Source: Streptomyces dangxiongensis
Lineage (GTDB): Bacteria > Actinomycetota > Actinomycetes > Streptomycetales > Streptomycetaceae
NCBI RefSeq assembly: GCF_003675325.1
Contig: NZ_CP033073.1
Location: 4,464,001-4,528,000 of the forward strand
Direction of reading: 5' to 3'
Length of the DNA: 64,000 bases
Shown here: in pieces, positions 8,838 through 18,204 of the stretch
Position numbering within the stretch: position 1 is the stretch's first letter
Layout: every line of letters starts with the position of its first letter
The notes under the pieces: model-generated
What the model was told of the DNA's origin: nothing
What the model saw: the letters and a program-made list of their open reading frames with translations, nothing else
Databases searched by the model: none
Translations under genes and position numbers: made by a program

Positions 8838-9953
8838 GTGGGTGCGACGTCCGGCGCCGTCTGGGGCCGTGCCGAACAGCAGGACTTCCGCAGCAGGGTG
8901 CGCGGCACCCTCCTCGGCACCGCCGTGGGCGACGCGCTGGGCGGCCCGGCGGACGCGCTGTCCTTGGACGGGATCCGGGCGGCCTACGGCCCCGAGGGGC
9001 TGCTCGACCTCGCCTTCGGACACGGGCGGCAGGGCACGGTCACCCACCACACCCAGCTCACCCTGTTCACCGTCGACGGCCTGATACGCGCCCAGGTGCG
9101 CCGCGACACCGGCGCCTGGCACCCGCCGACCGACCTGCACCGGGCGTACCGGCGCTGGGCCGCCACCCAGACGGACTGGGGACCGGACGAACGCCGCAAG
9201 GACGACGGGTGGCTGGCCCGCGAGGAGTGGCTGTACGCCCGCCGCGAGCCGACCCGGGCGCTGCTCATCGGACTCGGCGACGCCGTCATGGGCACGCTGG
9301 AGCGGCCGAAGAACCCCGGCGAACCGGGGCCGGAGGCCGTCGCCCGGTCGGCGCCGTTCGGACTGCTGGTCGGCTGGGAACCGCAGCTCGTCGTCCAGCT
9401 TGCGGTGGAGTGCGCGGCCCAGACCCACGGCCACCCCCTCGCCTGTCTGTCGGCGGCCGCGTACGCCGTGATCGTGCACGGGCTGGCCCGGGGCGAGAGC
9501 CTGGAGGGTGCCGTGCGGGGGGCCCTCGACCTGCTCGCCGTCCGCCCCGGCCACGAGCCGGTCGCGGACGCCCTGCGGCACGCCCTCAGCGCCGTACGGC
9601 AAGGCGTCCCGGACCCGGACCGGGTGGAGGAGCTGGCCGGGGACGGCACGGCGGACGGGCTGCTGGCCGCGGCCGTGTACTGCGCGCTGGTCGGTGAGGA
9701 CGTACGGCACGGGCTGTGCCTGGCGGTGAACCAGAGCGGCCCCTCGGCCGCCGCGGGCGCCCTGACCGGCGGCCTCCTCGGCGCCCTGCACGGCGAGACG
9801 GCCCTCCCCCCGGCCTGGCTGGCCGAGCTGGAGGGCCGCCCGACGATGCTGGAACTCGCCGACGACTTCGCGATGGAGATGACCCAGGGCCCCGCCCTGC
9901 ACGGCCCCGCCGGGTCGTCACCGGGCTGGCTGGCCCGGTACCCGAGGGCGTGA
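8838..9953 (+). CDS. ADP-ribosylglycohydrolase-fold protein with degenerate metal sites
   Basis: 371 residues, normal for the family. The opening RVRGTLLGTAVGDALGGPADAL is the classic ADP-ribosylglycohydrolase (ARH/DraG) N-terminus, and TQLTLFTVDGLIRAQ and ALTGGLLGALHG mark the two metal-site helices. Where active members have (S/T)DDT this protein has THHT, and where they have G(D/A)(D/T)(S/T)D it has NQSGPSAA. All four metal-liganding acidic residues are therefore missing, and hydrolase activity by the usual two-magnesium mechanism is unlikely. GTG 8838 is preceded by GAGGAGG. The gene stands alone between two minus-strand genes. Confidence 0.85.
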   Translation: MGATSGAVWGRAEQQDFRSRVRGTLLGTAVGDALGGPADALSLDGIRAAYGPEGLLDLAFGHGRQGTVTHHTQLTLFTVDGLIRAQVRRDTGAWHPPTDLHRAYRRWAATQTDWGPDERRKDDGWLAREEWLYARREPTRALLIGLGDAVMGTLERPKNPGEPGPEAVARSAPFGLLVGWEPQLVVQLAVECAAQTHGHPLACLSAAAYAVIVHGLARGESLEGAVRGALDLLAVRPGHEPVADALRHALSAVRQGVPDPDRVEELAGDGTADGLLAAAVYCALVGEDVRHGLCLAVNQSGPSAAAGALTGGLLGALHGETALPPAWLAELEGRPTMLELADDFAMEMTQGPALHGPAGSSPGWLARYPRA

Positions 9954-10065
9954 CGCGGCCAGAAGCCGGGGACCGCTCCCCGGGGGCCGCGTGGACAGCG
10001 CCCCCGAGACGGTCACCGCCGCCCGGGAGCACCTCGCGGCGTGGGCGGCTCCCCCCTCCCGGCTC

Positions 10066-10329
10066 TCAGGCCCGCACGCAGTGGTGGACGGTCATGCTGC
10101 CGCTCGTCTCCGTGTGACGGATGCGCACACCCGCCTGCTTGGTGTACTCCACCTCGAGCCGCTCGCCCGAACCGGTGTCCGACTCACCGGGCGACTCACC
10201 GCTGGAGCCGCCCGTGCCGTTGCCCTTGCACGCGGCGAGCAGGGACGCTCCGACACCGGCGGCGAGATAGCGAAGAGTGGTGCGGCGGCCCACCACCCTG
10301 GAGGCCGCGCGCACTGAGTCCAGACCCAT
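10066..10329 (-). CDS. Small Tat-type lipoprotein, function unknown
   Basis: 87 residues from ATG 10329, which has GGGGAA at the right distance; ATG 10344 is an alternative without one. The N-terminus has a twin-arginine stretch (VVGRRTTLRYLAAGVGASLLAAC) ending in the lipobox LAAC, so the mature protein should be lipidated and outside the cell. The mature part is short, Gly/Ser-rich and then VEYTKQAGVRIRHTETSG. I recognise no domain. It lies just downstream of the symporter gene on the same strand (symporter stop at 10370). Confidence 0.65.
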   Translation of the reverse strand: MGLDSVRAASRVVGRRTTLRYLAAGVGASLLAACKGNGTGGSSGESPGESDTGSGERLEVEYTKQAGVRIRHTETSGSMTVHHCVRA

Positions 10330-10369
10330 GTTTTCCCCGTTCATGCCAAGCTGGTGACCAACCGGCAGG

Positions 10370-11941
10370 CTACAGGGGCTTGTTGGGCGCTCCGATGATG
10401 TCGTCTCCCGCCGTGGCCGGCACCGGGACCGTTGCCGCCGCGTCCCCGTCCGTGTTGACCTTCTCGATGACGGCCAGCCGCGCCGGGGTCTCCTCCGGCT
10501 TCAGATAGCCGATCAGGACGTACAGGACCAGGGAGACCGCGAGCGGCACCGAGACCTGGTACTGGAGCGGGACGCCTCCGTCGATGTTCCAGTTGACCGG
10601 GTAGTTGACCAGCCAGAAGGCCAGCAGGCCCGCCGCCCAGCTTGTGAGGGCCGCCGTCGGGCCGGAGCGGCGGAACGGGCGGAGCAGACCGAGCATCATC
10701 GGGATCGCGATCGGCCCCATCAGACCGGCCACCCACTTGATGACGACCGTGATGATGTCCTTGAACGCGGGCGAGTTGACCTGCGTGGCCACCGCCATGG
10801 ACAGGCCGAGGAAGACGACCGTGGTCACCCGGGCCGCGACCAGCCCCGACCGCTCGCCCCACGCCCGTGCCCGCGCCGACAGCACCGGCGCCACATCCCG
10901 GGTGAACACCGCCGAGATCGCGTTCGCGTCGGAGGAGCACATGGCCATGGTGTGCGAGAAGAAACCGACGATGACCAGGCCGAGCAGGCCGTGCGGCAGT
11001 AGCTGTTGGGTCATCAGGGCGTAGGAGTCGGAGCCGTCCGGCTTCTGCGCGTGGACCAGCAGCGGGGACATCCACATCGGGAAGAACAGGACCACCGGCC
11101 AGACCAGCCACAGGATCGCCGACAGCCGGGCCGAGCGCTCGGCCTCGTGCGCGCTGCCCGTCGCCATGTAGCGCTGGGCCTGGTTGAGCATGCCGCCGTT
11201 GTACTCGAAGAGCTTGATGAACAGGAACGCCAGCAGGAACACCGTGGTGTACGGGCCGACCAGCGGCTTGCCGTGGCCGTGCAGGGCCGGCTCGTGCCAG
11301 GCGTCGAGGAAGCCGATGTCCCGGTCGCCGAGCTTCAGCACGGCCGCGACGAACATGGAGACACCGGCCAGCAACTGGATGACGAACTGGCCGAGTTCGG
11401 TCAGCGCGTCCGCCCACAGGCCGCCGATCGTGCAGTAGACCGCCGTGATCGCGCCGGTGATCAGGATGCCCTGGTTCAGCGACACGCCCGTGAACACGGA
11501 CAGCAGGGTGGAGATCGCCGCCCATTTCGCGCCGACGTCCACGATCTTCAGCAGCATGCCGGACCAGGCGAGCGCCTGCTGGGTGCGCAGGTCGTACCGG
11601 TTCTTCAGGTACTCCAGCGGGGAGGCCACATGGAGCCGGGAGCGCAGCCGGTTGATCCGCGGCGCGAACAGTTTCGAGCCGATGGCGATGCCGAACGCGA
11701 TGGGGAAGGACCAGGTGACGAACGAGGTGACGCCGTAGGTGTAGGCGATGCCCGCGTACCCGGTGAACATCACCGCGCTGTAGCCCGACATGTGGTGCGA
11801 GATGCCGGACAGCCACCAGGGCATCCTGCCGCCGGCCGTGAAGAAGTCCGAGACGTTGTCCACGCGCTTGTGCGACCAGACGCCGATCGCGACCATCACG
11901 CCGAAGTAGCCGATGAGCACGGCCCAGTCGAGACTGTTCAT
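10370..11941 (-). CDS. Sodium:solute symporter family protein (SSF)
   Basis: 523 residues with about 13 hydrophobic segments. The first, SLDWAVLIGYFGVMVAIGVW, follows directly after ATG 11941 and is the standard SSF start. The N-terminal sodium-site region FTAGGRMPWWLSGISHHMSGYSAVMFTGYAGIAY and the internal signature ADALTELGQFVIQLLAGVSM are typical of the sugar/solute SSF branch (SglT-like). It imports a solute with sodium across the cytoplasmic membrane; the substrate is unknown. An upstream in-frame extension to 12118 has no membrane character and was rejected. Confidence 0.88.
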   Translation of the reverse strand: MNSLDWAVLIGYFGVMVAIGVWSHKRVDNVSDFFTAGGRMPWWLSGISHHMSGYSAVMFTGYAGIAYTYGVTSFVTWSFPIAFGIAIGSKLFAPRINRLRSRLHVASPLEYLKNRYDLRTQQALAWSGMLLKIVDVGAKWAAISTLLSVFTGVSLNQGILITGAITAVYCTIGGLWADALTELGQFVIQLLAGVSMFVAAVLKLGDRDIGFLDAWHEPALHGHGKPLVGPYTTVFLLAFLFIKLFEYNGGMLNQAQRYMATGSAHEAERSARLSAILWLVWPVVLFFPMWMSPLLVHAQKPDGSDSYALMTQQLLPHGLLGLVIVGFFSHTMAMCSSDANAISAVFTRDVAPVLSARARAWGERSGLVAARVTTVVFLGLSMAVATQVNSPAFKDIITVVIKWVAGLMGPIAIPMMLGLLRPFRRSGPTAALTSWAAGLLAFWLVNYPVNWNIDGGVPLQYQVSVPLAVSLVLYVLIGYLKPEETPARLAVIEKVNTDGDAAATVPVPATAGDDIIGAPNKPL

Positions 11942-12182
11942 GTGCCCGATCGTGGGTCCGAGCACATGAACACGACAAGCGAGCGGTAAGTCAAGTCGAG
12001 GCAAAATCGTCCGTGGTACTGATCTGAGTTCATCTACATGAACGTGATGGCCGTGGCCGCACCACGAACGAAAGCGGCCCGGCACCGCGCCGGCACGGCG
12101 GCGGGCCGGGCCGCTCACGAGCGACCGCGGGGCCTGCGTCAGGCGGGCGGACGGACCCGCACGCGGCCCGCCGCCACTACCC

Positions 12183-14033
12183 TCACGGCCTCTTCAGCTC
12201 GTCCGGACACGGCGTACCGCGCGGTAGCTGATAGGGCGCGGCCAGGTGATACGTCCCCGTGTGCGGCGCCAGCAACACCGTCCACCGGTCCCCGTTCGCG
12301 TCCTCCGGCGTCTGCATCAGACACCCGTCGACGTTCCGGTACGTCTTCGGCGCGTCGGGAGACAGCCGCGGCGGCCGCACACTCTTGCCGTGCTCGTCGA
12401 CGACGCTCAGCCACGGCGAGTACGGGATCCGGATCAGGATCCGCCCCGCCCTGCGCACCTCCAGCGTCATCTCGCCCTGCTCGGCCCGGTCCACCACCGC
12501 GTTCGGCTCGGCGAGCGGCGCCGGATCGGTCACCTTGAACAGTTGCCAGTTGGCGTCGCCCCACACCTGCTCCAGATACGGCATCCCGCGCCGCAGCAGC
12601 TCCCGCTCGCGCTCACCGCCGTCCCCGTCCGGGTTGTCCCGGGGCAGCACCACGAAGTGCACGGCCCACCGCTGGAGCCACTCGTGGTAGTTCGCCGAGT
12701 TGAGCGTGTCGTCGTAGAAGAGCGGGTTGCGCTCCATGTCGGCCTGCCGGTTCCAGCCGCGGGCCAGGTTCACGTACGGGGCGAGGGCCGAGGCCTCGCG
12801 GTGGGAGCGGGCCGGGACCACCTCGACGCGGCCCTTCTCGGCACCGGCCTTCTGCAACTCGTGGACCAGCGGCGCCAGCTCCCGCGCCCAGGACGCGGCC
12901 GGCGTCGTGTGGATGATGTCGTCCACCGTCTTGAAACCGAGCCAGCCGGAGAAGCCGAGCAGCGCCAGCACGGTCAGGTACCACGGGCGCGACTTCCGCA
13001 CCGTGTACGGCAGCACGGCGATCAGCGTCGCGCCCGCGAACAGCATCGGCAGCCGGGATATGTTCGACCCGATCTGCGAGTTGATCAGCCACACCAGGAC
13101 GACACCGAGGCTGTACACCGCGGCCGTCAGCCGGACGGTCACCCACTCCTTCGGCACCAGGAACAGGCACAGCAGGCCGTACAGCAGCGGCAGGATCACC
13201 GAGCCGATGGCCATCGGCTGAGTTCCGGAGAACGGGAACAACCAGGCCGACACCGCGACCACCGCCGTCGGCGCGAGACCCAGCGCCCACGCGCCCGGCC
13301 GCCGCTTCTGGAGGAACAGCGCCGCCGCGACCAGACCCACGAACAGCCCCGCGACCGGCGACGCCATCGTGGCGAGCGCGGCCAGCGGGGCGGCGACCAG
13401 CGCCTTCGCCCAGCGTTTGTACCGCCACCGGTGCGGCCAGCAGAACACGGCCGCGACCGCGCCGAGCGCGAACATCATGCCGAGCCCGAAGGTGACCCGC
13501 CCGGAGATCGCGTTGCACAGGAACGCGACGACCCCGGCGAGCGAGGCCCACAGCGGGTTCCGCACCCCCCGGCTGCGGATCAGCACCAGCGTCAGCAGGC
13601 CCGCCGACACCGTCCCGGCGATCATCATCGTCGTACGGACGCCGAGGACCGACATCAGATACGGCGACACCACGCTGTACGAGACCGGGTGCATGCCGCC
13701 GTACCAGGCGAGGTTGTAGGCCGAGTCGGGGTGACGGCCGACGAACTCCGCCCAGGCGTCCTGCGCCGCGAGGTCGCCGCCGCTGTTCGCGAACGTGAAG
13801 AACCAGATGATGTGCAGCACACCCGACAGCGCGGTGAGCGACAGCACGGGATGCCGCAGCAGCCGCTGCCGGAGAGCCTCGAAGGCGCCGGACGCGGTCC
13901 TGCCCGCCCGCACCCCGGCGGCGGGTCCACCCGCGCCGGTCGTCCCCGCGTCAGTCGCCGGCCGGCGTATTCGCGGCCCGGGTCCCGGGTCCGGATCGGT
14001 GTCGTCGGCGCGTGTCGGCTCCACTGTGGCCAC
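12183..14033 (-). CDS. Polytopic membrane protein with a C-terminal soluble domain (GT-C-like or transporter-like)
   Basis: 616 residues. About 45 disordered residues are followed by roughly 10–11 membrane segments to residue 360 (for example VLSLTALSGVLHIIWFFTF and LLTLVLI), then an extracytoplasmic domain of about 230 residues with VNLARGWNRQADMERNPLFYD and YHEWLQRWAVHFVVLP. The first loop (DLAAQDAWAEFVGRHPDSA) holds an acidic residue where GT-C glycosyltransferases have their catalytic Asp. Streptomyces homologues are often labelled MFS transporters, but the topology and the C-terminal domain fit a GT-C-like protein at least as well. GTG 14033 is the likely start, with GGGGAG upstream. Confidence 0.6.
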   Translation of the reverse strand: MATVEPTRADDTDPDPGPGPRIRRPATDAGTTGAGGPAAGVRAGRTASGAFEALRQRLLRHPVLSLTALSGVLHIIWFFTFANSGGDLAAQDAWAEFVGRHPDSAYNLAWYGGMHPVSYSVVSPYLMSVLGVRTTMMIAGTVSAGLLTLVLIRSRGVRNPLWASLAGVVAFLCNAISGRVTFGLGMMFALGAVAAVFCWPHRWRYKRWAKALVAAPLAALATMASPVAGLFVGLVAAALFLQKRRPGAWALGLAPTAVVAVSAWLFPFSGTQPMAIGSVILPLLYGLLCLFLVPKEWVTVRLTAAVYSLGVVLVWLINSQIGSNISRLPMLFAGATLIAVLPYTVRKSRPWYLTVLALLGFSGWLGFKTVDDIIHTTPAASWARELAPLVHELQKAGAEKGRVEVVPARSHREASALAPYVNLARGWNRQADMERNPLFYDDTLNSANYHEWLQRWAVHFVVLPRDNPDGDGGERERELLRRGMPYLEQVWGDANWQLFKVTDPAPLAEPNAVVDRAEQGEMTLEVRRAGRILIRIPYSPWLSVVDEHGKSVRPPRLSPDAPKTYRNVDGCLMQTPEDANGDRWTVLLAPHTGTYHLAAPYQLPRGTPCPDELKRP

Positions 14034-14233
14034 CTGAAGGCACTCCCCGTGTCCCGTCTTCTGTTCTCGGCCGCATTCCTCGGTGGTCCCGGCCGCTTCC
14101 CGTCCAGTGCGCCGCCGCGTCCCGCGACCGGCGACCTGCCCCGATTCGTGACGCTAGCACGCACCCCGCCGCGGGGCTCCCCGGTGGGGTTCCGTCGACG
14201 GGGTGCGGGCCGGGCCGGTCGGCCGGCAACGGG

Positions 14234-17017
14234 TCAGCCGATACGGGTCAGCTTCGCGCCGAGCCCGGGCTCGGCCAGATCCTTCTCCAGGGCCACCGGG
14301 ACCCGCACCCCACCGGCCGAACCGTCACCCACGGTGAGCGAACCCACCTGGGTGCCGGCCTTCGCGGTGTGCGGCACCGTACCGGAGGTGAAGGACAGGC
14401 TCACCTTCAGACCGGACCAGCCGACAGCGGAGACGTCCTTGGTGACCACCACGGGGGTACGGCCGCCGAGCCGGTCGTCCACGTAACCGACCACGTCGCC
14501 CTTCTTCAGGATCTTCGACGGGGTCAGCGCCTTCTGGGCGGCGAGCAGCGCGGTCTTGCTGACCTCGTTCGCCGTGGTGAGGATCGGCGGCTTCTGCTGG
14601 TCCAGGATCGCGCCGACGACGGTGACCGCCTGTCCGCCGACCTGCTTGCGGGAGGCGAAGAGCAGGTTGCCGCCGGCCGCGGTGGTGGTGCCGGTCTTGA
14701 TGCCGAGCGCGCCGATCCGGTACGGCAGCTCGTTGTAGTTGGGCCAGTTACGGCCGGAGGGGTCCGTCCAGCTTGCCGCGCTGGTGATGTCGACCAGCGC
14801 CGGCACCTTCACGACCGCCCGGCCCAGCTTCACCTGGTCCTGGGCCGTCGAGACGGTGGTCTCCTTCAGGCCCGAGGGATCGGTGTACCTCGTACCCTTC
14901 ATCCCCAGCTCCCTGGCGGTGGCGTTCATCTTCTTCACGAACGCCGCCTCCGAGCCCGCGTCCCAGCGCGCCAGCAGCCGCGCGATGTTGTTGGCGGAGG
15001 GGATCATGACGGCCGACAGGGCCTGCTTCTCGGTGAGGTGGTCGCCGGCCTTGACGGTGTTCAGCGTCGACTCGCCGTCCTTGTCGTAGCCGCCCTCCTT
15101 CTCCGCCTTCGCGTCGACCTCGATCTTCGGACCCTCCTGGCCCCGCTTCAGCGGGTGGTCCTTCAGCACGATGTAGGCGGTCATGGTCTTGGCGACCGAC
15201 CCGATGGCCACGGGCGTCTGCTTGCCGAAGTGGCCCATCGTGCCGACGCCGTCCACGTCCACCCAGCCCTGGCCCTCGCCGGGCCAGGGCAGCCGCAGCG
15301 GGTCACCGTCGAACGTGTAGGTGCCCTCGGCGGTCAGCGCGAGCGCGGGGGGCGGCAGTGGGCGGAACGCCTGCACGACCGCCAGGACGACCACCAGGAG
15401 CAGCACCAGGGGCGTCCAGATCTTGACCCGGCGCACCAGGGTACGGACCGGGGTCTCCGGGGGCGGCGGCGTGTTCGTCAGCTCCGCCAGCAGATCCAGC
15501 GGCGGCTTGGGCGGAAGCGGCTGCTGCGTGGTCCGCTCGGGACCGACCTGGGGGACGGGGGTGGTGGCGTCGGGGACGGAAGCGGGGGCGGGCTTGGGCT
15601 TGGGCTTGGAGGTCGTGGCGGGGGCGGGGGTGGACGTGGGTGCGGGTGTCTTGCCGCCCGGCCGCATGTCGTCCCTCAGCGCGACGAACTTGCTGGTGCG
15701 CTCGGACTCGGACTCCGGGGGCTTGGGCTTGCCGCCGCCGAGCTTCAGCATGGTCGTCGGCTGATCGACCTCGGGCTTCTTCGGCCGTACGGCCTTGAAG
15801 ACGGCGGTCGCCTGATCGAGCGCCTCGGCTCCGCCATCGGCCGCCTTCGATTTCCCACCCGCACCACCCGTGCGGCTCTCGTCGTCACCCGCGGGTGGCC
15901 CCTGCGGGTCGCCCCCGCCGTCGGCGGCTTCCGGCTCGACCTCGGCGTCGACGGCGCCCTCAGGCTCGGCTCCACCGGCAACCTCGGCCTCGGCCGCGGC
16001 CTCACCGGAGGCGGTCGCGGGGACGGCCTTGGCGGCAACCTTGGGCCCGGTCTTGGCGGCGGCGGTCGCGGGGACGGCCTTGGCGGCAACCTTGGGCCCG
16101 GTCTTGGCGGCGGCTTCCGGTTCCTTCCGGCCGTCGGCGGCCTCCGGCCTGTCCTCGGCGTCGGCGGCTTCCGGCCTGGCGTCGGCGGTCTTCGGCTCGG
16201 TGCGGGTCTTGCGGGCCTCGGGCACGTCCTTGGTGGTGCGGGCCTGTGCGCCTCCGGCGACGGCGCCCCCGGCCGCGCCGCCCCGGGCCTTGGCGCCGGG
16301 CCGGGCCTTCGTGCCGGCCCTGCCCTTCGTGGGGGTCTTGGGGGCGGCCCCGACGACTCCGGTGTCCGTGCCGGTCTCCGCGTCGGCGCCGGCCTTCGAG
16401 GCGGACTTCGTGCCGGGCTCGGACTTCGTGCCGGCGTCGGCCTTCGAAGCGGTCCTCGTACCGGTCCTGCGCTTCGAGGTGCCCTTGGCTGCCACGTCGG
16501 CCTTGGCGGTCGGTTCGCTCTCGGCGCTCGCCCCGACGTCCGCGTCAGCCTTCGTGCCCGCGGCCGGGGCAGTCTTCGCCGCCGCGGTGCTCGCCGGCTC
16601 GGCCGAGGGGGTCCCGGGGGCCGTGTCCCGTCCTTCGGCGCTCGCCGTCGGGCTCCCCGTGCCGGTGGGGTTCGGCTCGGCCGGGGTCGGGCGCTGCGCG
16701 GAGGTGCCGGGGTCGGGCTTCGGGGTCTCGGCTCCGCGTACCCACGCCGACACCGCGGTGCGAAGGTCGGCATCCTCGTCCGGGACCGTCGAGGGCTCGT
16801 CTCCGGGTTCCGTCGGCTCGGTGACCGCGGCCGGCCGTGCGCCCCGTACCGACAGGACCGTCGTCGCCGTATCCACCCGGCCGCCGCCCGAGGAATCCTT
16901 CTCGCGGGAGACCGCGCGGCGCGGATCGCGCGCCTCGGGAACCGAACCCGCGCTCCCCGACGTCGGTTCCGCCGACGACTCGCGCTGCTTCGACCTGTCG
17001 GGGGACTCGCCCGCCAC
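14234..17017 (-). CDS. D-alanyl-D-alanine carboxypeptidase (PBP5/DacA family) with a long disordered cytoplasmic arm
   Basis: 927 residues. The first 530 or so are low complexity (Ala, Lys, Thr, Glu, Pro). One membrane helix follows (TPLVLLLVVVLAVVQAF, about 535–552), then a serine peptidase S11 domain. Catalytic motifs are complete: S607-V-A-K610, S674-A-N676 and K774-T-G. The enzyme trims the terminal D-Ala of peptidoglycan stem peptides outside the membrane. The start GTG 17017 is decided by a perfect AAGGAGG five bases upstream; ATG 17032 would place that site inside the gene. The cytoplasmic arm is far longer than the usual 30–60 residues and contains a 51-bp tandem repeat. Confidence 0.92.
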   Translation of the reverse strand: MAGESPDRSKQRESSAEPTSGSAGSVPEARDPRRAVSREKDSSGGGRVDTATTVLSVRGARPAAVTEPTEPGDEPSTVPDEDADLRTAVSAWVRGAETPKPDPGTSAQRPTPAEPNPTGTGSPTASAEGRDTAPGTPSAEPASTAAAKTAPAAGTKADADVGASAESEPTAKADVAAKGTSKRRTGTRTASKADAGTKSEPGTKSASKAGADAETGTDTGVVGAAPKTPTKGRAGTKARPGAKARGGAAGGAVAGGAQARTTKDVPEARKTRTEPKTADARPEAADAEDRPEAADGRKEPEAAAKTGPKVAAKAVPATAAAKTGPKVAAKAVPATASGEAAAEAEVAGGAEPEGAVDAEVEPEAADGGGDPQGPPAGDDESRTGGAGGKSKAADGGAEALDQATAVFKAVRPKKPEVDQPTTMLKLGGGKPKPPESESERTSKFVALRDDMRPGGKTPAPTSTPAPATTSKPKPKPAPASVPDATTPVPQVGPERTTQQPLPPKPPLDLLAELTNTPPPPETPVRTLVRRVKIWTPLVLLLVVVLAVVQAFRPLPPPALALTAEGTYTFDGDPLRLPWPGEGQGWVDVDGVGTMGHFGKQTPVAIGSVAKTMTAYIVLKDHPLKRGQEGPKIEVDAKAEKEGGYDKDGESTLNTVKAGDHLTEKQALSAVMIPSANNIARLLARWDAGSEAAFVKKMNATARELGMKGTRYTDPSGLKETTVSTAQDQVKLGRAVVKVPALVDITSAASWTDPSGRNWPNYNELPYRIGALGIKTGTTTAAGGNLLFASRKQVGGQAVTVVGAILDQQKPPILTTANEVSKTALLAAQKALTPSKILKKGDVVGYVDDRLGGRTPVVVTKDVSAVGWSGLKVSLSFTSGTVPHTAKAGTQVGSLTVGDGSAGGVRVPVALEKDLAEPGLGAKLTRIG
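16011..16112. repeat. Two tandem copies of a 51-bp unit inside the carboxypeptidase gene
   Basis: Copies start at 16011 and 16062 and are identical by eye. Each encodes the 17 residues KTGPKVAAKAVPATAAA (minus strand). The repeat lies in the disordered N-terminal arm, and its in-frame length means copy number could change without breaking the gene. Confidence 0.85.
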
Positions 17018-17213
17018 CGATGCCTCCTTCATGCGCCGCACGCCCACGAGCGCGCCCTGTCCGAACCATGTACCAGTGTCCTGTGTGAGGACTTGGCCCC
17101 TGCGGTAGACGAGAACGACATACCTGCCGGTTCCCTCATGAACCGGTCACGTGCCCTCGACAAGCCAATGTGAGAGGGGTCACCCTGTCATTCATCCACG
17201 CGGGGAGGCATGG

Positions 17214-17975
17214 ATGGGCAGGAGCCGCAGAACACTTCCGGAGGAGCTTCTGTTGCTCGCACTGGACCCGGCCACGGGTACCACTGCGCAGCCGCAGTCG
17301 CTCGACCTCGGTCTGGCCGGTGCACAGCTAGTGGAGCTGGCGCTGGCCGGACGGATAGCCCCAGACGGGGATCGTATCGCCGTGGTGGTGCCACGGCCGA
17401 CAGGAGATCCGACTCTGGACTGCGCGTTGGAGTTGCTGCGAAGGCGTGGCGCTCCGGTACGTGCCGTCCACTGGATCGGCGGGCCGCGCCTGGGGCTCCG
17501 CCAGACCTACCTCTCGCATCTGGAGAGGTGCGGCATGGTGCATGCCGTGGCCGGCCAGATGTGCGGGGTACTGCCGACGACGCGTTATCAGGCGACCGAC
17601 AACGAGATCAGCCGGGAGATCCGAGCCCGGCTGGATTCCGCGATCCGCACCGGCGTACCGCCGGACCCGCGGACCGCGGCGCTCGCCGCGCTGGCGCACG
17701 CCGTCGGGCTCGGCAAGCACCTGTATCCGGGGAACGAGGGGCGCTCGTCCCGGTCCCGGCTGCGGGACCTGATCCGCCACGACCCCATGGGCGGACTGGT
17801 CGCGCACGCGGTGATGGACGTGCAGAACGGTGCGGGCGCACAGCCGCGCCGGGGCCAGGCCCCGGTCGGCCGGCAGGCCGCGTCGGCGTCCGGCGTCCGG
17901 TCCGCACCGGAACCCGCACGCGGGGTTCCGATGCAGCCGCGCCACGGGTCCATGGTTCGCGCAGTGGCCCACTGA
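17214..17975 (+). CDS. GPP34-family (GOLPH3-like) protein
   Basis: 253 residues. The N-terminus TLPEELLLLALDPATG followed by AGAQLVELALAGRIA is the diagnostic start of the GPP34 domain, known in eukaryotes as the PI4P-binding Golgi protein GOLPH3 and widespread in actinobacteria with no settled role. The rest, including YLSHLERCGMVHAV and AALAALAHAVGLGKHLYP, matches the all-helical bacterial domain. The last 50 residues are a basic, Pro/Gly-rich tail. ATG 17214 gives the domain at the very N-terminus. The gene is divergent from the carboxypeptidase. Confidence 0.85.
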   Translation: MGRSRRTLPEELLLLALDPATGTTAQPQSLDLGLAGAQLVELALAGRIAPDGDRIAVVVPRPTGDPTLDCALELLRRRGAPVRAVHWIGGPRLGLRQTYLSHLERCGMVHAVAGQMCGVLPTTRYQATDNEISREIRARLDSAIRTGVPPDPRTAALAALAHAVGLGKHLYPGNEGRSSRSRLRDLIRHDPMGGLVAHAVMDVQNGAGAQPRRGQAPVGRQAASASGVRSAPEPARGVPMQPRHGSMVRAVAH

Positions 17976-18204
17976 GCCGTAACCCCGGTTCCCACAGACC
18001 CGGTTCGGGAGCCGCTGGTCCGAGCGGGGCGGCGAGACCCTTGTGGTCCGCCGCCCCGCTCGGCTGCGTCCGGGTTGCCGCGACGACACCCGGTGTGCCG
18101 CACATCCACTGTTTTCCAGCGGCGGAAAGCACCTTGGTGGCAATCTGCTCAACAGCAGATACGGAAAGTCAGGTAACAGGCAGGCAGCCGGAGGTGCGCG
18201 TCCC

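Noticed and set aside
14012..17173. 1053-codon plus-strand frame opposite the carboxypeptidase
   Set aside because: Gly/Arg-rich antisense of the low-complexity arm; no domain and no start signal. The minus-strand gene has catalytic motifs.
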